Below, piece after piece: positions 52,543 through 60,013 of a stretch of 64,000 nt of DNA (positions are counted from its first letter, which is position 1; every line of letters starts with the position of its first letter). Source of the DNA: Streptomyces mutomycini (GTDB lineage Bacteria; Actinomycetota; Actinomycetes; Streptomycetales; Streptomycetaceae); contig NZ_MAPV01000056.1 in assembly GCF_001700505.1 (NCBI RefSeq), positions 62,001 to 126,000 of the forward strand, in the 5' to 3' direction. Below the pieces are notes generated by a model. It had not been told where the DNA came from. It worked only from the letters and a program-made list of their open reading frames with translations, and made no database searches. Made by a program: the position numbers and the translations under genes.

Positions 52543-52619
52543 GTGGTGGAACGTCACGGGGGCGTACCGCAACGGAGTTGACGCGGTACGCCCCCGTCGG
52601 CACACCGGTGTTCCACCAC
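52543..52619. terminator. Nested double-stem terminator
   Basis: An inner perfect 15-bp stem (52556-52570 with 52583-52597) is enclosed by an outer 10-bp stem (GTGGTGGAAC at 52543 with its complement at 52610-52619), between convergent genes. Confidence 0.83.
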
Positions 52620-52644
52620 CGGCGTGCCGGAGAGCCCTGACTCG

Positions 52645-53289
52645 TCAGTGCTGCGTGGCGCGGCGCTTGCGGACGGACCACAGGATGCCGCCGCCGGCGA
52701 GAAGAACCGCGAGAGCGGCTCCGCCGATGACGGGCGTGGCGGACGAGGAACCGGTCTCGGCCAGGTCCGGAGCGCTGCTGCTCGGCTCAGCGGGAGCGGG
52801 GGCGGTCTGCGTGGCGGTCTCGCTCGGCGTCGCACTCGGCTCGGCGGTCTCCGAGACGGGGGGCTCCGTGTTCGGGGTCTCCGAAGGCGTCGCCTCCGTC
52901 GGGGTGGGGGACGGGGTCTCGCCCTCGCACACCTCGGCGGTCTTTTCCTCCTGGAAGGAGTACTGGGCGTCGTCCCCGGCCTTGACGACGAGGCGGACGG
53001 TCAGCTCCTTGTCGTGCTTCGGAAGCTGCAGCGGGGTCTTCGTGCTGAATTCCTGGCCGAACTCGGTCGTGGCGAGCAGATCGTCGCCGCCCACGACGGA
53101 AACGGTCACCTCATTGGTGGCGCTGCCCGAGTAGGCCTTCAGGTCGAGCGTGACTTCGGAGCAGGTCACGGCCCAGGTGGGGGTGTGAGCTGCGGCCGGA
53201 CCTGCGGAGATGACCCCGCCTGCCAGGCCGACCACCGCGGCGGCCGCGAATGCTCCCGCGCCACGCCACGATCTCCTGGGTATGGTCAT
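52645..53289 (-). CDS. LAXTG-anchored cell-surface protein (class E sortase substrate)
   Basis: A 214-residue exported protein. The signal peptide is MTIPRRSWRGAGAFAAAAVV through AGPAAAHT. The folded part (about 34-125) is beta-rich with two cysteines (AVTCSEVTL, TAEVCEGE), likely one disulfide. A Pro/Thr/Ser/Glu linker follows (125-175). The sorting signal is LAETG at 176-180, then a membrane helix and the tail RKRRATQH. LAxTG is the site used by class E sortases in Streptomyces, as for the chaplins. ATG 53289 follows TGGAGG. The ligand or role at the surface is unknown. Confidence 0.9.
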   Translation of the reverse strand: MTIPRRSWRGAGAFAAAAVVGLAGGVISAGPAAAHTPTWAVTCSEVTLDLKAYSGSATNEVTVSVVGGDDLLATTEFGQEFSTKTPLQLPKHDKELTVRLVVKAGDDAQYSFQEEKTAEVCEGETPSPTPTEATPSETPNTEPPVSETAEPSATPSETATQTAPAPAEPSSSAPDLAETGSSSATPVIGGAALAVLLAGGGILWSVRKRRATQH

Positions 53290-53492
53290 GGATTTTTCCT
53301 CCATTGAGTACACCGCTGGGATTGCGGTGGGGCGCACAGTACTGCCACCCGTCCCAGGCACACCCACCCGCCCCACGCCCCAACGAAGCGTCAACCATGC
53401 GCGGATCATCGGTACTTATGACATGTCGGACACGCCAGGATAGCCGGAAGTCACCGCACTCACGGCCCTCCCGGCGGACTATGAGGTTGATT

Positions 53493-53981
53493 TCAGAGAG
53501 CCTTGTGCATGATGTGCAGCCCCACGTAGCCCTGTGTGGGGTGGTTGAATCCTTCGGGCAGTGTGCCAATGACCTCGAAGCCCAGGGAGCGGTACAACCG
53601 CACGGCGTGGGTGTTCGTCTCCACCACGGCGTTGAACTGCATGGCCCGGTATCCCGCAGTACGCGCCCAGTCCACGGTGTACTCGCACAGGGCCCTGCCC
53701 ACGCCCCGGCCGCAGTGCTCCGGGGCGACCATGTAGCTGGCGCTGGCGATGTGCGAGCCGTTGCCCATGTGGTTCCGGTTCATCTTGGCAGTGCCGAGAA
53801 CGGTCCCGGCGTCGTCCACCGCGACGACCGTACGGTCCGGCCGCGAGAGGAGCCACCAGCCCCGGGCCGGCTCCTCGCCGAGCTCCACAGGGTAGGTGAA
53901 GGTCTCACCCGCGGCGACGATGGAGTGGAAGAACGGCCATATTGCGGGCCAGTCCTCCTCAGTGGCTTCTCTGATCAGCAT
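53493..53981 (-). CDS. GNAT-family N-acetyltransferase
   Basis: A 162-residue acetyl-CoA-dependent transferase: IREATEEDWPAIWPFFHSIV, VVAVDDAGTVLGTAKMNRNH, the acetyl-CoA loop PEHCGRGVGRALCEYTVDWA, and VVETNTHAVRLYRSLGFEVI. ATG 53981 gives normal family length. Similar proteins act on phosphinothricin-like or small amine substrates, but nothing here decides the substrate. Single gene. Confidence 0.92.
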   Translation of the reverse strand: MLIREATEEDWPAIWPFFHSIVAAGETFTYPVELGEEPARGWWLLSRPDRTVVAVDDAGTVLGTAKMNRNHMGNGSHIASASYMVAPEHCGRGVGRALCEYTVDWARTAGYRAMQFNAVVETNTHAVRLYRSLGFEVIGTLPEGFNHPTQGYVGLHIMHKAL

Positions 53982-54022
53982 GGGGGCCACGATGCCTGGG
54001 CGAACATTCCGACGCAATCCCT

Positions 54023-55048
54023 TTAGTGATCTCTGCGCCCCGGCCTCCGCAGCCTGATCCGATCGAGCAGCCCCCACCCGGCAACGAGCCCCCGGCCGCG
54101 ACGGCGGGCCAGCCGGCCGACTTGCCCGGACACCAGCCCCGGTACACCTGGAACCGGTCCATCCGACACCCGCTGGTCCGAAACCCGCAGGTCCGACACC
54201 CGTCGCTCCGGGACCAGTTGATCCGGTGCTGACCGGAACGCCACCGAGTCGCATCCGGGGCGCGGAGCGGCCCGGACAGCACGCGCCTGTTCGAGCTCCA
54301 GCGTCAGATTCACCCGGCGCCAGAGGATTTCGTCCGGATCATCCGCCAGCATCAGCCTCACCATGGCCTCCCTCCCGGATTCGGACCCCGGTCGCCCGAA
54401 TGCGGCATCCGGCTGCACCCGGGCCAGATAGGCGCGCTCGTAGGGATCCTCCACCACCTCCGCCAACTGGACCGGGTCCAGGGCGGATGCCTGCAGCGCG
54501 GCTCGCACCCACGGGTCCTTCGCACGGACCAGAAGCCGGTCGATCCTGCGTGAACGCCAGTTGCGGGCACGCCAGTCCGTGCCGGCCTCCAGCATGGTCC
54601 GCATCCCCACCGGGCTCCTGCCCGCGATCAGATCCGGTTCCTTCGCCGCGAAAGTGAGGAGCTCGTCCACCAGATACAGCCACACCACCGCGCGGTAGCG
54701 ATTCAGATAGAACGCGACCGGCGAGACGCATCCGACGCGGGCAAGGCCCGTGAAACGCGCGGGGCTGACTCCGAGCAGCCTGGCGCCTTCCGCCGTCCCC
54801 GCCGTGCGCACCCGGTCCCGCAGCGAGTCGGGGAACCCCGGCAGAGCCCGCAGCCGGTCGATCTCCTCCTGCCGGACCCGCGGCCGGGCCCAGCCCGTCG
54901 CCTGTTGTGAACCGATCACCCCCAGATGGACGGCGAGATCGAATTCGCCCCGCTTCAAAGCCAGTTCGTGAGCCGCGCGGGCGGCGGTGACGCACACGGC
55001 TGTCCCCGACCCGGCGATGCGCGCGCGGGCAGCTTCCGTAACGGTCAT
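54023..55048 (-). CDS. DUF6397-family protein
   Basis: A 341-residue actinomycete protein. The conserved part (about 20-250) reads ARAAHELALKRGEFDLAVHL, EEIDRLRALPGFPDSLRDRV, GTAEGARLLGVSPARFTGLA, FYLNRYRAVVWLYLVDELLT, DPVQLAEVVEDPYERAYLAR. The repeated helix-turn-helix-like stretches suggest DNA binding, but function is unknown. The C-terminal tail is arginine-rich with a small direct repeat (RRVSDLRVSDQRVSD). ATG 55048 follows GGGAGGAAG. It ends 41 bp before the convergent-orientation GNAT gene start region and is transcribed the same way. Confidence 0.8.
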   Translation of the reverse strand: MTVTEAARARIAGSGTAVCVTAARAAHELALKRGEFDLAVHLGVIGSQQATGWARPRVRQEEIDRLRALPGFPDSLRDRVRTAGTAEGARLLGVSPARFTGLARVGCVSPVAFYLNRYRAVVWLYLVDELLTFAAKEPDLIAGRSPVGMRTMLEAGTDWRARNWRSRRIDRLLVRAKDPWVRAALQASALDPVQLAEVVEDPYERAYLARVQPDAAFGRPGSESGREAMVRLMLADDPDEILWRRVNLTLELEQARAVRAAPRPGCDSVAFRSAPDQLVPERRVSDLRVSDQRVSDGPVPGVPGLVSGQVGRLARRRGRGLVAGWGLLDRIRLRRPGRRDH

Positions 55049-55194
55049 GATCTTCCTCCCCCATGAGGTCCGCATACTCTCTGTGATCACAGTAGCTCGG
55101 AGAGCAATGCCTCACGAAGGCCTGTGGACAACTTCCGGAAAGTCACTGAACCTGCAGGTCAGAGACAGCAGAGGACGTCATGGGGTCGTGCGGG

Positions 55195-55605
55195 TCAGAG
55201 GCGGTCGATGCTCTCGACGCCCTGCCGCGCCGTCACGCCGAGGTGCTCACCCACCCGGTTGACCATCAGGGTCATCTCGTAGGCGACCTGACCGACATCG
55301 GCTTCGGCGGTGGTCAGCACGCAGAGGCAGCTGCCGTCCCCCGCCGCCGTCACGAAGAGCAGCGCCTCATCGAACTCCACCATGGTCTGGCGTGCTTTTC
55401 CCGCCCCGAAGTGACGGCCCGACCCGCGGGCCAGGCTCTGCAGCCCGGACGAGACCGCCGCGAGGTGCTCAGCATCCTCCCGGGCCAGGTCTGTGCTCGC
55501 CCCGGTCACCAGCCCGTCGTTCGACAGCACCAGCGCGTGCTGAATGTGCTCCACCCGGCTGGTGAGATCATCGAGAAGCCAGTCAAGTCCCCGGTCCAGC
55601 GCCAT
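55195..55605 (-). CDS. Roadblock/LC7-domain protein (CvnB/RarB-like), orphan
   Basis: A 136-residue roadblock-fold protein: LDWLLDDLTSRVEHIQHALV, LSNDGLVTGASTDLAREDAE, HLAAVSSGLQSLARGSGRHF and CLCVLTTAEADVGQVAYEMT are the family's core. In Streptomyces these normally sit in conservons (cvnABCD) with a membrane kinase, a DUF742 protein and a Ras-like GTPase, acting as GTPase regulators. None of those is adjacent, so this copy is alone. ATG 55605 follows GGGGAGG. Confidence 0.9.
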   Translation of the reverse strand: MALDRGLDWLLDDLTSRVEHIQHALVLSNDGLVTGASTDLAREDAEHLAAVSSGLQSLARGSGRHFGAGKARQTMVEFDEALLFVTAAGDGSCLCVLTTAEADVGQVAYEMTLMVNRVGEHLGVTARQGVESIDRL

Positions 55606-55943
55606 GTGCTCGTCCTCCCCGTTCGTCCGTTCCCCACGTTTTGCGCAAGCCTTGCGCACGGCTCCCCTGCGGGCAAGCGCCTGCCCACTCCGGGGGCGTC
55701 GCTTCCCGCCACGGTCCACAAGCCGCCGAGGACGGGCGCCCCGAGCGCTCCGTGATGCGCTCGGCGGGCAGCCGCGTCAGCGGAACGGGCCTGGCGCGCC
55801 CGGACACAACCGGCTTCGGCAGGTCTCCGGGAAGCACCCGCACCACACCTACGCGCAAACATGCGTCCGCTGGCAGTTCAGCCACCGAAGGCCGCACTCC
55901 TCCGGACCGCATGAGCTGCCGCGGCTTCAGGGGGCGGCCCCGC
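55606..55943. other. Intergenic stretch, no gene seen
   Basis: About 340 bp upstream of the roadblock gene and downstream of the oxygenase gene. Nothing protein-like is seen. Confidence 0.45.
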
Positions 55944-56849
55944 TCACTCGGCCGGTGCGTCCGAGTGCCGTCCGTGCGGCACGGGGCAGCCGCGCACGCC
56001 CGGAGTGGGGAAGGTACCGAGCCGGGCCACCGCGTATCCGTCCGGGTAGCCCTTGATCTCAGGGTTCTGGCGGGCGTAGTGGGGTGCGGAGCGCGGCGGC
56101 AGGAGGCGGACCGCGCGCGCCCTCAGCCGCAGGGCGCCACGGGTCACTCCCCGGGCGACGGGCCCCGGTCGCTCGTAGCGGAACGTCCGCAGCAGTGAGT
56201 CGTCGAGCAGCGCCAGGCCGGCCTTGCGCACCAAGGGTGCGAACGGACGCGGATGCCAGGAGCCCATGAGGGCGAGGGTGGCGTCGGACACCCTGCGTGC
56301 GCCCTCGTCCCAGCCGAAGTGCTCGTCCTCGTAGGAGTCCAGGGCGCGCTCGAAGTCCTCGTACGTCTGCGGGACGTCCTGGATGCCCATGCGGGCGCCG
56401 AGGGTGCGGTAGTACGCCGCGAAGGCACGCAGTTCGTGACCGGACAGCTTGCGCCAGCCGTACGTGTCGAGCCAGCGCTTGGGGGTGACGACGAATGTGC
56501 ACAGCACATAACGCATGTCGTCGTTGCTGATGTCGTAACTACGGTGCATCCGGTTGATCCGCCTGACGGCTGTACGACCTGCCTCGCTGTCGAAGCCGTG
56601 CTCGACGACGGTGTCGAGAAGAAGTGCGGTGTCGTCGTACCTCTTCTGTGAACGTTCCGTCAGTTCTCCTGTCTCCGCGAGCAGCCGGCCGATGCTGGGC
56701 ACGGCGTACGTGCGAAACAGGGCGAGTTCGAGAGCGCGGGTGATGTCCCAGGGGAATTCGTACGAGACGGTGAGCCGGTAGATCTCCAGGAAGTCCCGCT
56801 CCGGGTCCAGACGCCGGATCTGCTTCAGGCGCGCGTACCGCTTCACCAT
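55944..56849 (-). CDS. MpaB-like (DUF2236) oxygenase family protein
   Basis: A 301-residue protein related to fungal MpaB and the rubber oxygenase Lcp, a heme-binding helical fold. Visible blocks are the N-terminal RDFLEIYRLTVSYEFPWDIT, RTAVRRINRMHRSYDISNDD (the family's conserved HxxY-like histidine region), YVLCTFVVTPKRWLDTYGWR, and ELRAFAAYYRTLGARMGIQD. ATG 56849 is chosen over a longer frame. Substrate unknown. Confidence 0.85.
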   Translation of the reverse strand: MVKRYARLKQIRRLDPERDFLEIYRLTVSYEFPWDITRALELALFRTYAVPSIGRLLAETGELTERSQKRYDDTALLLDTVVEHGFDSEAGRTAVRRINRMHRSYDISNDDMRYVLCTFVVTPKRWLDTYGWRKLSGHELRAFAAYYRTLGARMGIQDVPQTYEDFERALDSYEDEHFGWDEGARRVSDATLALMGSWHPRPFAPLVRKAGLALLDDSLLRTFRYERPGPVARGVTRGALRLRARAVRLLPPRSAPHYARQNPEIKGYPDGYAVARLGTFPTPGVRGCPVPHGRHSDAPAE

Positions 56850-57056
56850 GATGTCCCCCTGGTCGGCCGGAGTCACCAGCCTACGGGTGCCGGACAGGCC
56901 GGCACCACGACACACGGCGCGCCGTGGTGCGCCGCGGCGGCCGGCCGTCTCCTCCGGGTACGTGTCCGTTGTCGCTTGTCAGGGCCTCGACGGCAGGGTT
57001 ACCGAGTAGTTAGGGTGCGCCGACGGACCAAGCGATCAGGGATGAGGGTGGGTGCT

Positions 57057-57929
57057 GTGGCTGCGACGGACGAGACGGTCGCCGACGACGACGCGCTGTT
57101 TGTGCTGACCGCGGTGCTGCTGACCCCCGCGCAGTTCCCCAGCGTGCTCGGTGACGACTACGTGGCCGCGTGCGCCACGCTCGGGCTGGAGCCGTACGCC
57201 GAGGGGTACGGACTCGTACTCGGCCAGGACAGCGGGGGTGCACGCTGGACGGTGGTCGTGGAGGACGTCTCGTCGGTGGCGGTGGCCATCGCCTCGTGGG
57301 ACTGCGGGATGGAGTACGACCTCTCCCCCGACGACCGCTCGGTGGTCTGTGCGCTCCCGGGATGGCCGCTGGCACTGGCGGTCTCCGCACCCGGTGTACC
57401 CGAGCCGCACGATCCGTCGCCGGACCCGGACGGCGGGGGTCCGGCTCCCCTGAGGCCGCCGGACACCGAGGTCTGGGGGCCGCCTCAACGGCGCCTCGGG
57501 GCGGACGAGATCGCCCTGCAGTGGGCGGCGTGGCGCGATCAGATCGACGACGAGACCGCGTTCGGGAGCTCCGCGGAGCCCACGGAGGACGGCGAAGGCC
57601 AGAACGACGTAAGCCCGGACGACGAGGACGGAAGTCGGGCGGCGCCCGGCGGACCCGGGCAGCACTCCGGCGTACGCAAGGCGCTCGAAGCGGCCCTGGC
57701 GTATGTCGGCTCCCCGCCCCCGCCCGGCCGGATCCGCTCCGCGTTCGCTCCGGACGGGGCCCGCACCCTGCGGGTCGACGGCCCCGGCTGGTCCCTGGTG
57801 GCCAGGACCGATGACATCGCGTTCGTCCTGCTGGACGACGAGCCGGGCGAGATCATTCCGGTCGGCCGCGGACCCGAACTGCCGGGGCTGCTGAAGTCGC
57901 TCGACGAACTGGCCGCCCGACCGGCCTGA
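57057..57929 (+). CDS. Hypothetical protein
   Basis: A 290-residue acidic protein. Residues 5-125 form a folded part (DALFVLTAVLLTPAQFPSVL, GYGLVLGQDSGGARWTVVVE, SSVAVAIASWDCGMEYDLSP); 125-215 is a disordered Pro/Asp-rich linker; the end (VRKALEAALAYVGSPPPPGR ... DDIAFVLLDDEPGEIIPVGR) is a second small domain. No family recognised. GTG 57057 follows GAGGGTGGG; ATG 57042 is an alternative. The terminator at 57927 overlaps its stop. Confidence 0.72.
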   Translation: MAATDETVADDDALFVLTAVLLTPAQFPSVLGDDYVAACATLGLEPYAEGYGLVLGQDSGGARWTVVVEDVSSVAVAIASWDCGMEYDLSPDDRSVVCALPGWPLALAVSAPGVPEPHDPSPDPDGGGPAPLRPPDTEVWGPPQRRLGADEIALQWAAWRDQIDDETAFGSSAEPTEDGEGQNDVSPDDEDGSRAAPGGPGQHSGVRKALEAALAYVGSPPPPGRIRSAFAPDGARTLRVDGPGWSLVARTDDIAFVLLDDEPGEIIPVGRGPELPGLLKSLDELAARPA

Positions 57930-57951
57930 TCCCGCGCGTCGCGCGGGATCA
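57927..57951 (+). terminator. Terminator hairpin overlapping the stop codon
   Basis: Perfect 11-bp arms (TGATCCCGCGC and complement) with a 3-base loop; the stop TGA is the first part of the stem. Confidence 0.83.
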
Positions 57952-57978
57952 GGGCCTGGCCGGTACAGCCCGTGCGTA

Positions 57979-58509
57979 CTACACGCGCTCCAGTGGGCGG
58001 TGTGGTCCGGCCGGCAGTTCGGCCTCGACAGCGTCACCGGGCCGTACGACTCCGCGCGTCGTGACGACGCCCATGATCCCGGCCTTTCGGACGATGGTGC
58101 CGTCGTCCGCGCGGCAGACGACCTGCCGGAGGAGCCCTTCCTGGAATGCGTCGATCTGCAGGCACGGGTTTCGCAGACCGGTCACCTCGACGACCGCCTC
58201 GTCGCCGAGGCGGAGCAGGGTGCCCACAGGGAGCGCGAGAAGGTCGATCCCGCTGGTGGTGATGTTCTCCCCGAGATCGCCCGGACCGACCTCGAACCCC
58301 GCGTCCTTGAGCTCGGCGAAGAGCTCCTGGTGCATGAGGTGGACCTGACGCAGATTGGGCTGCGTCGGGTCCTGGGCGACCCGGGAGCGGTGCTTCACCG
58401 TGACACCGGCGTGCACGTCGCCCTCCACACCGAGTCCGGCCAGGAGCGTGACGCTGTCCTTGCCGGGCTTGGTGAAGGCGTATCCCTCGTTGCTGCTGAC
58501 CGCCGCCAC
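57979..58509 (-). CDS. MOSC-domain protein
   Basis: A 176-residue single MOSC domain: AGLGVEGDVHAGVTVKHRSR, QVHLMHQELFAELKDAGF, GPGDLGENITTSGIDLLALP, and the conserved cysteine in VTGLRNPCLQIDAF. MOSC proteins (YiiM/YuaD type) bind molybdenum cofactor and reduce N-hydroxylated compounds. GTG 58509 lies 8 bp after the preceding gene's stop; a good GGAGATAGG precedes a CTG at 58521, so translation may start earlier. Probably coupled to the small membrane protein gene. Confidence 0.88.
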   Translation of the reverse strand: MAAVSSNEGYAFTKPGKDSVTLLAGLGVEGDVHAGVTVKHRSRVAQDPTQPNLRQVHLMHQELFAELKDAGFEVGPGDLGENITTSGIDLLALPVGTLLRLGDEAVVEVTGLRNPCLQIDAFQEGLLRQVVCRADDGTIVRKAGIMGVVTTRGVVRPGDAVEAELPAGPHRPLERV

Positions 58510-58517
58510 GATGCTGT

Positions 58518-58700
58518 TCAGCGCCCTATCTCCTTACGACGGATCCTGCGGAGCCTGCGCCTCTGCGACGGGTCGAGCATCAGGTACCCCAGCGTGGGTA
58601 CGCCGATGAGGACCAGCAGCGACCACCAGAATCCGATGAACGGAATCAGGACGACTGCCGCGACGACTCCCCCGATGGCGATCTTTGCACCGTTCGACAT
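58518..58700 (-). CDS. Small two-helix membrane protein
   Basis: A 60-residue protein: MSNGAKIAIGGVVAAVVLIP and FIGFWWSLLVLIGVPTLGYL form two membrane helices, followed by a basic tail (DPSQRRRLRRIRRKEIGR). ATG 58700 follows GCGGAGGAGG. No family recognised. It precedes the MOSC gene by 8 bp, likely one operon. Confidence 0.8.
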   Translation of the reverse strand: MSNGAKIAIGGVVAAVVLIPFIGFWWSLLVLIGVPTLGYLMLDPSQRRRLRRIRRKEIGR

Positions 58701-58795
58701 GATCCACGCCTCCTCCGCGGCCGGAGCCGCTCCTGGTGAGAGAACGCTTGTGCGCCCCTGACGGTTCCGCCCGCGAGGCACCGGCCCGGCGGTGT

Positions 58796-59860
58796 CTACC
58801 GGAGGGGCTCGCCGACCTCGTGCATGTGCTGCAGAGCCTGCCGGTAGGACTCTACGAGGCCAGTCTCCGCGTACGGCATACCGATCGATGCGCAGTGCGC
58901 CTTCACCAGAGGCTGTGCCAGCCTGAGGTGGGGCCGGGGCATGCTCGGGAAGAGGTGGTGTTCTATCTGGTAGTTGAGGCCGCCGAGGAGCCAGTCGGTG
59001 AGGACGGCGCCCCGCACGTTGCGTGAGGTGAGCACCTGGCGCTGCAGATGCCCCCAGCGGTCGCCGTCGGGGTCGGGCATCTCCATGCCCTTGTGGTTCG
59101 GGGCGAAGGCCATGCCCAGGTGGAGACCGAACAGCGCGTGGTGCACGAGGGCGAAAACAACAGCCTTGCCCGGGGACATGACGGTCAGGAGCAGGGTGGC
59201 GTACAGCGCGAGATGGCAGGTCAGCAGAAGACCGGACAGCGCGCGCTCACGGACGGGCTGGCGCCGCAGGAACTGGAAGCCGTAGATCTTCAGGGCGATG
59301 CCTTCGAGGAGCAGCATCGGGAAGAAGAGCCGCGCCTGGTTCCGGGTGAGCCAGCGGGCGAAACCCTCGCGCTGAGCGGCCTGCTTCTGGGTCCACACCA
59401 GGGCTCCGACACCGACGTCGGGGTCCTTGTCTATGTGGTTCGGGTTGGCGTGGTGGCGCACGTGCTTGTCGTTCCACCACGCCTCGTTCATGCCGAGGAG
59501 GAGGTTGGCGTGCACGAAGCCGACGATCCGGCCGGCCTTGCGGTCGCCGGTTATCTGGGCGTGGCCGGCGTCGTGACCGAAGAAGGCCGTGCGGGTCCAC
59601 AGGACGGCCAGCGGCAGGGCGAGAAGAACGTTCCACCAGGTGTCACCGAGGAGCACCATGCCGGTGACCACGACCCCGAGAGCGACCAGGTTGGCGGCCA
59701 TCCCCGCCGCGTACCAGCCTGTGCGCCGCTCCAGGAGACCCTGCCCCCTGACGGCCTTCAGGAGCGGTGCGAAATCACTGCCGGGGGCCTGAGGGCTCTC
59801 CGGAATCTCCGATCCGTCGCGGGTGTGCTGCGCAACGGTGGCTGCTGCCGCCTGGGGCAT
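58796..59860 (-). CDS. Membrane fatty acid desaturase
   Basis: A 354-residue integral-membrane diiron desaturase. The three histidine boxes are present: FFGHDAGHAQ, NDKHVRHHANPN and NYQIEHHLFPSMPR. Hydrophobic segments fit four membrane helices. The QIEHH variant of box 3 is typical of front-end/linoleoyl-CoA-type desaturases but also of Streptomyces acyl desaturases acting on phospholipids. ATG 59860 opens MPQAAAATVAQHTRDGSEIP. Divergent from the helicase gene. Confidence 0.92.
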   Translation of the reverse strand: MPQAAAATVAQHTRDGSEIPESPQAPGSDFAPLLKAVRGQGLLERRTGWYAAGMAANLVALGVVVTGMVLLGDTWWNVLLALPLAVLWTRTAFFGHDAGHAQITGDRKAGRIVGFVHANLLLGMNEAWWNDKHVRHHANPNHIDKDPDVGVGALVWTQKQAAQREGFARWLTRNQARLFFPMLLLEGIALKIYGFQFLRRQPVRERALSGLLLTCHLALYATLLLTVMSPGKAVVFALVHHALFGLHLGMAFAPNHKGMEMPDPDGDRWGHLQRQVLTSRNVRGAVLTDWLLGGLNYQIEHHLFPSMPRPHLRLAQPLVKAHCASIGMPYAETGLVESYRQALQHMHEVGEPLR

Positions 59861-60013
59861 GACGTCTCCGGTTTCTGGGCATCTGCGCTGACCTCGTCAA
59901 ACGTACGGAGGGCGGGCCTGCGGCAGCCATGGCGCCATCACCCCGGCCGTGCGGGGGGAATCCCCCGTGTCCGGCGGTGGTGCGGGCTGCACCCCAAGCT
60001 TCAGAAGGCAGAA

